From positions 1 through 64,000 of the forward strand of contig JBOEHE010000043.1 in the NCBI GenBank assembly GCA_050633785.1: a stretch of DNA of 64,000 nucleotides, in the 5' to 3' direction. Positions within the stretch are counted from its first letter, which is position 1; each line of letters begins with the position of its first letter. Of the stretch, positions 43,545-51,914 are shown one piece after another. The translations under genes were made by a program, and so were the position numbers. A model generated the notes under the pieces. The model made no database searches. It saw only the letters and a list, made by a program, of their open reading frames with translations, and was not told the origin of the DNA. Origin of the DNA: CALKZN01 sp050633785. Lineage in GTDB: Bacteria; Pseudomonadota; Gammaproteobacteria; Arenicellales; Arenicellaceae.

Positions 43545-44630
43545 ATGAAAGAAAGAGAAATTATTGAAAATGCAATTGCGACCCTCAAAAAAAATACTGG
43601 ATATAAGTTAGAGGTCGCCAAGCATGAAGTAAAAGCAGGTAAAGGCTTTATCGACGCTGTTTTACAGGGTAAGAGCAAGCAGGAAAGGTTTGCAGTTGAG
43701 TGTAAGGCGTGGGCGGCACATCAAAATACAGGTGTCATCATTCAGCAAACTATTTCTCAGGTTGAACAATATATAAATAATATAGATGATAACAGTGAGT
43801 TATTACCGCTGTTCATTGCAGATTATATTAACCCAAGAATGGGTGAAGATTTTCGCGCAGCAGCAATCAATTACGTTGATGTAGCAGGCAATGCTTACAT
43901 AAAAACATCCAATGTACACATACAAATTGAAGGCAAGAAAAAGCAGTTTGATAAAACCTTAACTATACCCGGTAGGGCATTTACCACGACAGGGCTTAAA
44001 ACAGTCTTTGCTTTATTAACGAATGAAAACTTACTTAATGCACCATACCGTGAAATTGCGAAACACGCTGATGTTGCCTTGGGCACCATTGGTTGGGTGT
44101 TTAAAGATTTAACAGATCAAGGTTTTATTAAAAAAAATATTAAAACCAAAAAAAGGCAATGGCTTAATAAACAAGGTTTAATCACTAAATGGGTGCAAGA
44201 GTTTCCAAAACTTCAAACAAAAAGTAAGCTGGGAGATTTTCAAACCCATAATCAACAGTGGTGGCAAAAATTTCAAACATCAGAAGAAATTTTACAAAGC
44301 GGCAAGCTTGGTAGCGAATATGCCGCAGCCATACTCACCAAGAACTATAAGCCAAAAGACGGCACACTGTATTTACAACAAGCGCAAATGAAAGAATTTT
44401 TGCAAACCTATCGTTTTAGCAAAACAACACAGCCGCAAAATGAACCCATGTTTACAGTCACTTTGTATGACCAATTCTGGGGTGATACATTAGAAACTCA
44501 CAAGGAAAGCGAGCACAAAAAAGAGAAAATAGTTGAGCCGCTGCTAGCATATGCTGAGCTACTGGCAACAGGGGAGCCAAGGAATAGGGAGGTGGCGAAT
44601 GAAATCTTCGAGAAATATCTACAAACTTAA
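43545..44630 (+). CDS. abiEi: AbiEi-family antitoxin / regulator (type IV TA)
   Basis: This protein is 361 aa from ATG 43545. The N-terminal domain resembles a PD-(D/E)xK nuclease fold: GFIDAVL (Asp37) then RFAVECKAWAAHQ (Glu52-Cys-Lys54), followed by LLPLFIADYINPRM and INYVDVAGNAYI. A winged helix follows at about 165-210 (APYREIAKHADVALGTIGWVFKDL), then a long helical C-terminus. It overlaps the nucleotidyltransferase toxin gene by 32 nt. The regulator would counter the toxin and repress the operon. Whether the nuclease-like site is active is unknown. Confidence 0.8.
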   Translation: MKEREIIENAIATLKKNTGYKLEVAKHEVKAGKGFIDAVLQGKSKQERFAVECKAWAAHQNTGVIIQQTISQVEQYINNIDDNSELLPLFIADYINPRMGEDFRAAAINYVDVAGNAYIKTSNVHIQIEGKKKQFDKTLTIPGRAFTTTGLKTVFALLTNENLLNAPYREIAKHADVALGTIGWVFKDLTDQGFIKKNIKTKKRQWLNKQGLITKWVQEFPKLQTKSKLGDFQTHNQQWWQKFQTSEEILQSGKLGSEYAAAILTKNYKPKDGTLYLQQAQMKEFLQTYRFSKTTQPQNEPMFTVTLYDQFWGDTLETHKESEHKKEKIVEPLLAYAELLATGEPRNREVANEIFEKYLQT

Positions 44631-45477
44631 TCAGTCAGAATTGCCCAATGAAATACGCAATTGTCTTGCGGTTATTAACAGAGTGGCATTGGAGCAGAAA
44701 ATTAACTATCTAGTTGTCGGTGCTACCGCTCGTGACTTGGTATTTGAACATCTATTTAGCATAGGGGTTGAAAGAGCAACTAGAGATTTAGATATCACCA
44801 TTCAGGTGGCTACTTGGCAGATTTATGAACAGTTTGTTGAAGCGTTGCAAACACAAGGCTTTGATCGTCACAATAGAGTGGCTCATCGACTCTACTTCGG
44901 GCAAACAGATGATAGTTTGCCCATTGATATTGTGCCTTTTGGTGATTTGTCTAATGAGCAGGGTGATATAGAGATACCACCTGATAAGTTCAAAATGTCT
45001 GTCCTAGGTTTTGCTGAGGCATATCAACACGCGCTTTATATAGAGTTTGATAAAAACTTAGTTGTGCCAATTGCTTCACCAGAAGGCTTGGCTCTTCTAA
45101 AATTAATTAGCTGGCTAGACCGAGAGCCTAATAGACGCGCAAAAGATGCAACCGACCTATGGTTTCTAATCCAAAACTATCAGAGATTACCGTGGGTTAA
45201 AGAGCCAATATATGACACCACTTACATGGAAAAACATGATTTCGATATAAATAAAGCGTCAGCTGAATTTTTAGCGAATCAAATTTTCGATATTGTGAGT
45301 AAAAATTCAATAGAGTTTATTCATGGAAATCTATTAGCAGATGAATCAATGACAGAGGCATTAGTTCGAGAAATGGGTTCTAATAGCGAGCATGCACTAG
45401 AGAATCGATATGAAATTATGCGTATAATTTTTACAGAGCTACTCACAAGACACAGTGAAGTCCAGATTAAAATTTAA
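44599..45477 (+). CDS. abiEii: AbiEii/AbiGii-type nucleotidyltransferase toxin
   Basis: This protein is 292 aa from ATG 44599, with GGGAGGTGG just upstream. The nucleotidyltransferase core is visible as YLVVGATARDLVFEHLF, TRDLDITIQV (Asp-x-Asp metal pair), LPIDIVPFGDL (third Asp) and ASPEGLALLKLISWLDR. AbiEii-type toxins inhibit growth, probably by nucleotide transfer to tRNA, aborting phage infection. The gene overlaps the antitoxin end, implying coupled expression. The family is well supported; the target RNA is not known. Confidence 0.85.
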   Translation: MKSSRNIYKLNQSELPNEIRNCLAVINRVALEQKINYLVVGATARDLVFEHLFSIGVERATRDLDITIQVATWQIYEQFVEALQTQGFDRHNRVAHRLYFGQTDDSLPIDIVPFGDLSNEQGDIEIPPDKFKMSVLGFAEAYQHALYIEFDKNLVVPIASPEGLALLKLISWLDREPNRRAKDATDLWFLIQNYQRLPWVKEPIYDTTYMEKHDFDINKASAEFLANQIFDIVSKNSIEFIHGNLLADESMTEALVREMGSNSEHALENRYEIMRIIFTELLTRHSEVQIKI

Positions 45478-45510
45478 TTATCAAGTTTAGGAAATTCTGC
45501 GTGCAAACTC

Positions 45511-45678
45511 AGATTTGAAAAAGTGGCTCTAGCCTTCCTTGTTTTGAATCGCTTGCTGTATAGCGATGGCACAGAATTCCAACAGGGCATCGCCGCTCGG
45601 CACTACAAAAGCATCGCAGGCGTGAGCAAAGCCACCACCCGTGATTTAGCTGATTTGCAAGCCAACAATATTTTTTAA
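45511..45678 (+). pseudogene. C-terminal remnant of a Fic-family protein
   Basis: The frame ending TAA at 45678 reads RFEKVALAFLVLNRLLYSDG, then GIAARHYKSIAGVSKATTRD and LADLQANNIF. This matches the C-terminal winged-helix end of DUF4172-type Fic proteins (vLNRLL...Y.sIagvSkATatRdLadL). The catalytic Fic core is absent upstream, where the AbiEii gene ends. It is a leftover from an insertion or replacement event. Confidence 0.6.
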
Positions 45679-45776
45679 TGAGTATCGACATTCATGCAAA
45701 AAATAATTGCTATTTCTTATGCTGAATGTTAAGTTGTTTTTATTCACAGTATTGTTATTCATGCAGTGAATATAAA

Positions 45777-45812
45777 AAGCCCCAAGTGCTCGAACACTTA
45801 GGGCTTAATTTT
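45777..45812 (+). terminator. Intrinsic terminator before the DUF2130 gene
   Basis: AAGCCC/GGGCTT and AAGTG/CACTT form a stem with one mismatch (45777-45806) around CTCGAA, followed by AATTTT. Confidence 0.65.
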
Positions 45813-45916
45813 AACCGAGCCAACAGGTGACTGATTATTAGCTTTCGCAAGTCAAGAATCTATCATTCAGACAATTTTGTCAAGTTGGCTCATAACAAAT
45901 ATGTAGGTATATAGAT

Positions 45917-47296
45917 ATGTCTAACTTAAGTATTGAATGTCCACATTGTCAGAATGAAATTGAAATTGCAGAACAGCTTGCAGCGCCGTTAGTTGAAGCA
46001 GAGCGAGAAAAAATTGCTGAACAAGCAGTTTCGCAAGCACTGGCTAAACAGCAACAAGAAATGCAGCGAGATAAAGCATTGTTGGTAGAGCAAAGAAAGC
46101 GAATGGAGCAGTCTGAGCGGCGTGAAATGGAAGCACTGAAAGCAAAAGAGTCTGCTGAAGAAGCAAAACGTCAAGTTGAACTCACAGTGAAAAGAAAGGT
46201 CGAAGCTGAGAGAGATCAAATAGCCCTCAAGGCGAGTGCAGATGCTAAGCAGGAAATGGCTGCAAAGCTGCATTTGTTAGAGCAAGAAAAAGCAGATCAG
46301 GCAGCTAAGTTGATAAGAGCTCAAGATGCCGAAGTAAAAGCCTTACAGGTCAAAGCGCAAGCAGAGCAAGAAAAACGTGAGGTAGCATTAACCGTTGCCA
46401 GGAAGTTAGAAGAGCAAAAAGAAGTCGTTCGCCAACAAGCTTTGAGTGAGTCGGATAATGCTAATCGCCTGAAGGTTGCAGAGAAAGATCAGCAGCTTGA
46501 TGAAATGCGCAGGCAAATTGACGAACTGAAACGCAAAGGCGAGCAAGGTTCACAACAAACACAAGGTGATGTCCAAGAAGTAGATTTAATGCAGTCTTTG
46601 CAACAGGCTTTTCCAGTGGATTCATTTCAACGGATTGGCACGGGTCAACGAGGTGCAGATATTTTGCAAACGGTGTTCAGCGCAAATGGAGTAAAGTGTG
46701 GGTCGATTCTGTGGGAATCAAAACGCACCGCCACTTTCAGTAAGCCGTGGCTACCTAAGCTAAGAGAAGATCAGCGGTGTCAACGTGCGGATATTGCGGC
46801 TTTGGTCACGCAAGCGATCCCAGACGGTTTAAATCAGTTTGATTTAATAGAAGGTGTTTGGGTGAGTAATCAGCAATCATATATTCCAATGGCCTTATCA
46901 CTTCGCGTTGGCATCATCGAGGCAGGCAATGCACGTCTTGCTGTTGTGGGTGCGAATAGTAAGAAAGATGCAATCTATCAATACCTCACTGGTCAAGAGT
47001 TTCGACAACGTGTGCATGGCGTGGTTGATTGTTATATTCAAATGAGGAATGGTTTGGATACCGAAAAGCGTTCTTATACGCGTATTTGGAGTCAACGAGA
47101 GAAGCAATTGGAATCGCTCATCAATAATATGTCAGGTATGTATGGAGACTTGCAAGGCATTGCAGGCGCTAATCTCCCCGAAGTCGAAGGCTTGGTGTTA
47201 GGTGGAGTGTTGAGTGAGCAGTCAACTGCTGCAACAGCCGTGAATCAAGCCGCTGAACTCTCTGATGGCTCACAGCAAAATAGGGTTGCTCAGTGA
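45917..47296 (+). CDS. DUF2130 domain-containing protein
   Basis: This 459-aa protein has three parts: a single CxxC finger half (ECPHCQNEIEI, Cys8/Cys11), a coiled coil of about 200 residues (Lys/Glu/Gln-rich), and the C-terminal DUF2130 domain. The domain contains DSFQRIGTGQRGADILQTV, GSILWESKRTATFSKPWLPKLREDQ and GIIEAGNARLAV, with a nuclease-like Asp...Glu-x-Lys (ADI...WESKR). The stop overlaps the next start as GTGA. DUF2130 proteins recur beside type I restriction genes, and their role is not established. Confidence 0.88.
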   Translation: MSNLSIECPHCQNEIEIAEQLAAPLVEAEREKIAEQAVSQALAKQQQEMQRDKALLVEQRKRMEQSERREMEALKAKESAEEAKRQVELTVKRKVEAERDQIALKASADAKQEMAAKLHLLEQEKADQAAKLIRAQDAEVKALQVKAQAEQEKREVALTVARKLEEQKEVVRQQALSESDNANRLKVAEKDQQLDEMRRQIDELKRKGEQGSQQTQGDVQEVDLMQSLQQAFPVDSFQRIGTGQRGADILQTVFSANGVKCGSILWESKRTATFSKPWLPKLREDQRCQRADIAALVTQAIPDGLNQFDLIEGVWVSNQQSYIPMALSLRVGIIEAGNARLAVVGANSKKDAIYQYLTGQEFRQRVHGVVDCYIQMRNGLDTEKRSYTRIWSQREKQLESLINNMSGMYGDLQGIAGANLPEVEGLVLGGVLSEQSTAATAVNQAAELSDGSQQNRVAQ

Positions 47297-47892
47297 AATG
47301 CAAACTGCGTGATATAGCAACAGTACGCAGCGGGTACTCTTTTCGCGGCAGGGTCGAACACGACCCTGCTGGCGATATCCGTGTATTGTCCATGAAAGAT
47401 ATGTCGACAGATGGGCAAATGCTAGACGACGATGTGTTGTTGCAACATTCGGAAAACTTAGATAACTTGCAAACGCATCAAATTGTGCATCAAGAGATAT
47501 TGTTTCAATCACGCGGCACGAATCATTTTTCCGCAATATATGATGCTAAGAAGGCGGCAAACCAAGGTTTAAAATCGATAGCAGGAACAGGGATCATGCG
47601 CATTCAAGCCAATCAAGATAATGTTAACCCTGAATATCTTGTGTGGTTTCTGAGGCAGCAGAGAACACGGGCTCGATTAAGAGCCTTGGCAACAGGAACG
47701 CAAATTCCTTTTATTTCGAGAGCTGAATTAGAGATGTTTTCAATCCAGCTTCCTGCTTTAGAGCAACAAAATAAAGTAGTTGCCATTAGCCAGCTTAGGC
47801 ATCAACAAAAACAACTAAGAGAAAAGTTAGAAGAAGCGACAGATGCCATAGTGAACCAACAATGTTGGAATCTGGCTATAGATGAAAAATAG
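47293..47892 (+). CDS. Single-TRD restriction S-subunit-like protein
   Basis: This 199-aa protein has GTG as start, overlapping the DUF2130 stop (GTGA). It has one target-recognition domain: KLRDIATVRSGYSFRGRVEH, ILFQSRGTNHFSAIY, NPEYLVWFLRQQRTRARL, FISRAELEMFSIQLPALEQQ. A C-terminal helix follows (LRHQQKQLREKLEEA). A normal HsdS has two such halves, and the full HsdS is present 1.6 kb downstream. It could dimerise as a half-subunit to give a second specificity, or act with DUF2130. Translational coupling favours the latter. Confidence 0.8.
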   Translation: MKCKLRDIATVRSGYSFRGRVEHDPAGDIRVLSMKDMSTDGQMLDDDVLLQHSENLDNLQTHQIVHQEILFQSRGTNHFSAIYDAKKAANQGLKSIAGTGIMRIQANQDNVNPEYLVWFLRQQRTRARLRALATGTQIPFISRAELEMFSIQLPALEQQNKVVAISQLRHQQKQLREKLEEATDAIVNQQCWNLAIDEK

Positions 47893-47959
47893 CCACTTTC
47901 TTTTAAAAATACATGTAACTAATACATAAGTAACACGACAGAATTAACTGAGATAAACA

Positions 47960-49474
47960 ATGACAGATCAAATCAGACAAGAAAAGATTAATGCGGCGGT
48001 TTGGGCAGTCTGTGACACCTTTCGTGGCACAGTCGATCCAAGCATTTATAAAGATTACGTGCTTACCATGCTATTTGTGAAGTATCTATCCGATGTTTGG
48101 CAAGATCATTACAATAGCTACAAAGCGCAATATGGCGACCACCCAGAGTTGATTGAAGAGATGATGGCGAATGAAAGGTTTGTTTTGCCACCAACTGCCA
48201 ATTTTAATGAACTCTACAAAAAACGCCATCAAGCGAATAACGGCGAACGAATTGATATTGCATTGCATGCAATAGAAGAAGCCAACATTAGTAAATTGAA
48301 AGATGTGTTTCAAGACATCAGTTTTAACTCAACTAAACTGGGTGATGAAAAACAAAAGAATGAACTTTTGCGCCATCTCTTAGAAGATTTTGCCAAAGAC
48401 GACCTAGACTTACGTCCTAGCCGAGTGGGAGATTTAGATATCATCGGCAATGCCTATGAGTTCTTGATTAAAAGCTTCGCCTCTAATGGCGGCAAATCGG
48501 CAGGTGAATTTTATACGCCACCTGAAGTCTCGCAATTGATTGCCCGTTTGGTCGACCCTAAGGAAGGTGAGCAAATTTGCGACCCCACCGCAGGTTCCGC
48601 ATCGTTATTGCTTAAAATAGGCAGCCTTATTGAAGAACGAAACAAGGGTTCGAAGAAATTTGCACTCTTTGGTCAAGAGTCTATTGGCAGCACTTGGGCC
48701 TTAGCAAAAATGAACATGTTTCTGCACGGCATTGATAATCACCGCATTGAATGGGGTGACACCATTCGCAACCCACGTTTGTTGGATAAAAAAGGCAAAC
48801 TCATGCATTTTGATATCGTTGTCGCCAACCCCCCATTTTCTTTGGCAAAATGGGGTCTTGAAGTGGCTGAAGACGATCCATTCACACGTTTCAACCGAGG
48901 TGTGCCGCCTAAAACCAAGGGAGATTATGCCTTCATCACGCACATGATCGAAACGCTAAACCCGAAAACGGGCCGTATGGCAGTCGTCGCACCACACGGC
49001 GTTTTATTTCGTGGCGCTGCCGAAGGAAAAATTCGCACCAAACTGATTCAACAAAATTTATTAGATGCGGTCATTGGCTTACCCGAAAAACTGTTTTATG
49101 GCACTGGCATTCCTGCCGCTATTTTAGTGTTTAAACAGCAAAAAGCAGATAATAAGGTGTTGTTTATTGATGCAAGCCGAGAATTCACCTCAGGTAAAAA
49201 CCAAAACCAGTTGAGCAAAGACAACCTAGATAAAATCATTGAAATCTATCAGCAAAGAACCACGGTGGATAAATACAGTTATTTAGCTACACCGCAAGAA
49301 ATTGAAGAAAATGACTTTAACCTCAATATCCCCCGCTATGTTGATACTTTTGAGGAAGAAGAAGAAATTGATTTACAGGCAGTTCGAAAAGAACGAATAA
49401 AACTTCAAGCTGAGTTGGATCAGTTAGAAAAGCAGATGGAAGGGTATTTGGAGGAATTGGGTTATGGTTCCTGA
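47960..49474 (+). CDS. hsdM: Type I restriction-modification methyltransferase subunit HsdM
   Basis: This 504-aa N6-adenine methyltransferase has an N-terminal HsdM_N helical domain (INAAVWAVCDTFRGTVDPSIYKDYVLTMLFVKYLS). The SAM motif is EQICDPTAGSASLLLKIG (about residue 208) and the catalytic motif is IVVANPPF (about residues 286-293). SAGEFYTPPEVSQLIARLV is a hallmark of the family. It modifies host DNA as M2S and is part of the restriction complex. The gene overlaps hsdS by 11 nt. Intact. Confidence 0.97.
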   Translation: MTDQIRQEKINAAVWAVCDTFRGTVDPSIYKDYVLTMLFVKYLSDVWQDHYNSYKAQYGDHPELIEEMMANERFVLPPTANFNELYKKRHQANNGERIDIALHAIEEANISKLKDVFQDISFNSTKLGDEKQKNELLRHLLEDFAKDDLDLRPSRVGDLDIIGNAYEFLIKSFASNGGKSAGEFYTPPEVSQLIARLVDPKEGEQICDPTAGSASLLLKIGSLIEERNKGSKKFALFGQESIGSTWALAKMNMFLHGIDNHRIEWGDTIRNPRLLDKKGKLMHFDIVVANPPFSLAKWGLEVAEDDPFTRFNRGVPPKTKGDYAFITHMIETLNPKTGRMAVVAPHGVLFRGAAEGKIRTKLIQQNLLDAVIGLPEKLFYGTGIPAAILVFKQQKADNKVLFIDASREFTSGKNQNQLSKDNLDKIIEIYQQRTTVDKYSYLATPQEIEENDFNLNIPRYVDTFEEEEEIDLQAVRKERIKLQAELDQLEKQMEGYLEELGYGS

Positions 49475-50705
49475 AGGTTGGGTTAGTGGTCGTGTGGGTG
49501 ATATGTTAGATGGATTAGAATCTGGTGTAAGTGTAAATGGAGAAAACCGCCCTTTAAAAGAGAAAGAAAAGGGCGTGCTAAAAGTTAGTGCTGTTTCATA
49601 TGGGAGGTTTAATTCTTCAGCTGCTAAGGCGATTGATTCTAAGGATTTGGTGCGAGCAAAGACAAACCCTAAGCAAGGTCAAATTATAATTAGTCGAAGC
49701 AATACAGAGAAGTTTGTCGGAGCAAGTGCATATATAGATAGGGATTACCCGAACTTATTTTTGCCTGATAAACTTTGGCAAACCATATCAGATGAAAAAT
49801 CTGATATGAAATGGTTAAGCTACGTATTGGCTTCTAAACCAGCTCGATATATTTTGTCACGACTAGCTACAGGGACGAGTGGTTCGATGAAAAATATTAC
49901 CAAGGGTGAGTTACTGAGCCTTAAAATTTTAATACCCTCATCACCAGAACAACAAAAAATAGCCGAAACCCTTTCAACATGGGATAAGGCAATTACGGCA
50001 ACTGAAAAGTTAATAGCTAATAGTCAGCAACAAAAGAAAGCGTTAATGCAGCAATTGTTAACGGGGCGGAGGCGTTTACCAGGATTTAATAAGAAGTGGT
50101 TGCAATTTAAATTGTCTGAATTGGGTCAGGTTTCTAGTGCTGGAGTGGATAAAAAAAACGTTGACGAAGAGAGGCGAGTTCGACTGTTAAATTTTCTGGA
50201 TGTTTTTAACAGAAGTTATATCTGTTCAGATGATTTAAACCACTGGGTAACAGCTCCAAATTATAAAATAGCTAAATGCAATGTTTTAAAAGGAGATGTT
50301 TTTTTTACTCCTTCTTCTGAAACTCGAAAAGATATAGGTATGTCAGTTGTATCAACTGAAGATATTAATGACTGTTGTTACAGCTATCATATAGTTAGAT
50401 TTAGACTAAAAGATAAATGGAATATAGATTACTTAGGTTTTGCTTTTTCTACTGATAAGTTTAAAAAACAAACATATAGATTGGCTGATGGGTCTGGGCA
50501 AAGGTATGTATTGTCCTTACCTAGTTTTAAAAGCATAGAGGTTTATTACCCGGCTATAGAGGAACAGATGGAGATTGGTAGACGATTGGTTGCCTCATAT
50601 AAAATTATAGAGTTACTTAAATTAAAACGAGAAACATTAAAACAAGAAAAAAAAGCTCTAATGCAACAACTACTCACCGGCAAACGCCGTGTATCGGTGG
50701 CTTAG
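49464..50705 (+). CDS. hsdS: Type I restriction-modification specificity subunit HsdS
   Basis: This 413-aa protein has two target-recognition domains, each followed by a conserved spacer helix. Each spacer ends in the same repeat, KKALMQQLLTGRRRL near residue 200 and KKALMQQLLTGKRRV at the C-terminus. Such repeats set the distance between the two half-sites. The ATG at 49464 lies inside the end of hsdM. It determines the DNA sequence recognised by the complex; the target cannot be read from sequence. Intact, immediately upstream of the AbiF locus. Confidence 0.95.
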   Translation: MVPEGWVSGRVGDMLDGLESGVSVNGENRPLKEKEKGVLKVSAVSYGRFNSSAAKAIDSKDLVRAKTNPKQGQIIISRSNTEKFVGASAYIDRDYPNLFLPDKLWQTISDEKSDMKWLSYVLASKPARYILSRLATGTSGSMKNITKGELLSLKILIPSSPEQQKIAETLSTWDKAITATEKLIANSQQQKKALMQQLLTGRRRLPGFNKKWLQFKLSELGQVSSAGVDKKNVDEERRVRLLNFLDVFNRSYICSDDLNHWVTAPNYKIAKCNVLKGDVFFTPSSETRKDIGMSVVSTEDINDCCYSYHIVRFRLKDKWNIDYLGFAFSTDKFKKQTYRLADGSGQRYVLSLPSFKSIEVYYPAIEEQMEIGRRLVASYKIIELLKLKRETLKQEKKALMQQLLTGKRRVSVA

Positions 50706-50742
50706 GAAAGAGTCATGCCAAACAATGAGTTATCTAATTTTC

Positions 50743-50771
50743 TTGAAAAATGGTGGGTGAAATGCCATAAT
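50743..50771 (+). promoter_or_regulatory. Sigma70-type promoter for the AbiF-associated RNA
   Basis: TTGAAA (50743-50748), a 17-nt spacer and CATAAT (50766-50771) make a good promoter inside the 229-bp gap between hsdS and abiF. The expected start is about 50778, immediately before the stem of the predicted RNA. Confidence 0.65.
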
Positions 50772-50777
50772 TTACTT

Positions 50778-50852
50778 AACACAACCGCCACGCTTAGTGC
50801 TTGTGTCTGCCTAGCAGAGATGAGTGTCGCGCAACCTTGGCGGTTTTTTTGC
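50778..50852 (+). ncRNA. Candidate AbiF-associated structured RNA
   Basis: AACCGCCA (50783-50790) pairs with TGGCGGTT (50838-50845), which runs into a seven-T tract ending at 50850, as in an intrinsic terminator. Inside is a hairpin TCTGC-CTA-GCAGA (50806-50818). GCGCAA (50829-50834) could pair with TTGCGC (50849-50854) across the outer stem, a pseudoknot geometry. A promoter lies just upstream and abiF begins 82 nt downstream. Structured RNAs upstream of abiF genes are known and are thought to act as antitoxins. Extent and function here are inferred. Confidence 0.68.
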
Positions 50853-50934
50853 GCCCGCATTTTCCGTGTGAGTTCTCCGTTATTTCTGTTGATATTTTTG
50901 CTAAGTGCCAGCTGGATGGTAGAGGGAAATCTCT

Positions 50935-51852
50935 ATGAACGCTAGCTTGCAGAATTATGCAAAACCCGCATTAACCTTCGATCAACAGTTAGATCAGCTA
51001 ATTGCGCGTGGCCTGCAAGTCGGCGACAGAGCCAAGGCTTTATCGCAGTTGGATGTCATTAGCTATTATCGTTTGAGCGCTTATTGGCATCCGTTTCGTT
51101 TACGCGACCAACAAGGAAGGTTGCCTGATGATTTTATTGCGGGTTCTTCGCTGACGGAAGTGCTACGTCTATATGAATTTGACCGAGGCTTGCGTCTGTT
51201 GTTAATGGACGCAATTGAACGTATTGAGGTCGCTGTGCGTACTCGGATGACGTATTTTTTTGCTCATAAATACGGTGCCTTTGGTTATGTAGATGCCGAT
51301 AATTTTCATCCTAGGTTTAACCATGCTTTTTGGTTGAATAAGATCTGCGCAGAAGTTGAGCGTTCTTCAGAGCAGTTTATTCATCATTATCGGCAAACCT
51401 ATAGCGGGTTTCCGCACTTGCCTATTTGGATGGCGACGGAAGTAGCGAGTCTGGGTGCTTTATCGTATTTTTATTCCGGCTTGAAGCATGATGATAAGCG
51501 GGAAGTGGCTGATTATTTTGGGCAGCATCATATAAGGCTTGCTGATTGGCTGCATAGTTTAACGTATGTGCGCAATGTTTGTGCTCACCATAGTCGACTG
51601 TGGAATCGTGAATTAGCGATTCGCTCCAGTCGAATCAGAGACCCTAATTGGCAATCGCCGTTAACGCCCAGGAATGACCGCATTTTCTATGTGTTGTTGA
51701 TTGTTCGTCAATTACTCACGGTGATTGGCGATGAAGCGGAGTGGACGAACAATATGCAAGAGCTCATTTTGCCGATAGCGAGCAATCCGTTCTATGCAGG
51801 CTCAATGGGTTTGCCCGAAGATTGGCTTAGTCATCCGTTGTGGGTGAACTAA
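50935..51852 (+). CDS. abiF: AbiF (Abi_2-family) HEPN protein
   Basis: This 305-aa Abi_2/AbiD/F-family protein starts with AKPALTFDQQLDQLIARGL and VISYYRLSAYWHPFR. The HEPN RNase motif R-x4-H is at Arg213-Asn-Val-Cys-Ala-His218 (YVRNVCAHHSRLWNRELA), intact. IYMEFDRGL-like segments (LRLYEFDRGLRLLLMDAIERIEVAVRTR is the family core, around 77-104) are present. Members abort phage infection, probably by cleaving RNA, and can be paired with a structured RNA upstream. AGAGGG precedes the ATG. It is encoded between hsdS and hsdR, in the same direction. Confidence 0.9.
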   Translation: MNASLQNYAKPALTFDQQLDQLIARGLQVGDRAKALSQLDVISYYRLSAYWHPFRLRDQQGRLPDDFIAGSSLTEVLRLYEFDRGLRLLLMDAIERIEVAVRTRMTYFFAHKYGAFGYVDADNFHPRFNHAFWLNKICAEVERSSEQFIHHYRQTYSGFPHLPIWMATEVASLGALSYFYSGLKHDDKREVADYFGQHHIRLADWLHSLTYVRNVCAHHSRLWNRELAIRSSRIRDPNWQSPLTPRNDRIFYVLLIVRQLLTVIGDEAEWTNNMQELILPIASNPFYAGSMGLPEDWLSHPLWVN

Positions 51853-51914
51853 ATGTTTGGAATAGACAGCAACACACATAGCGCGATGCGATGGACAATA
51901 ATGAGTAGGTCATT

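Noticed and set aside
50715..50945. 76-aa frame between hsdS and abiF
   Set aside because: It overlaps the predicted promoter, structured RNA and terminator, overlaps the abiF start, and has no recognisable domain; the non-coding reading is better supported.
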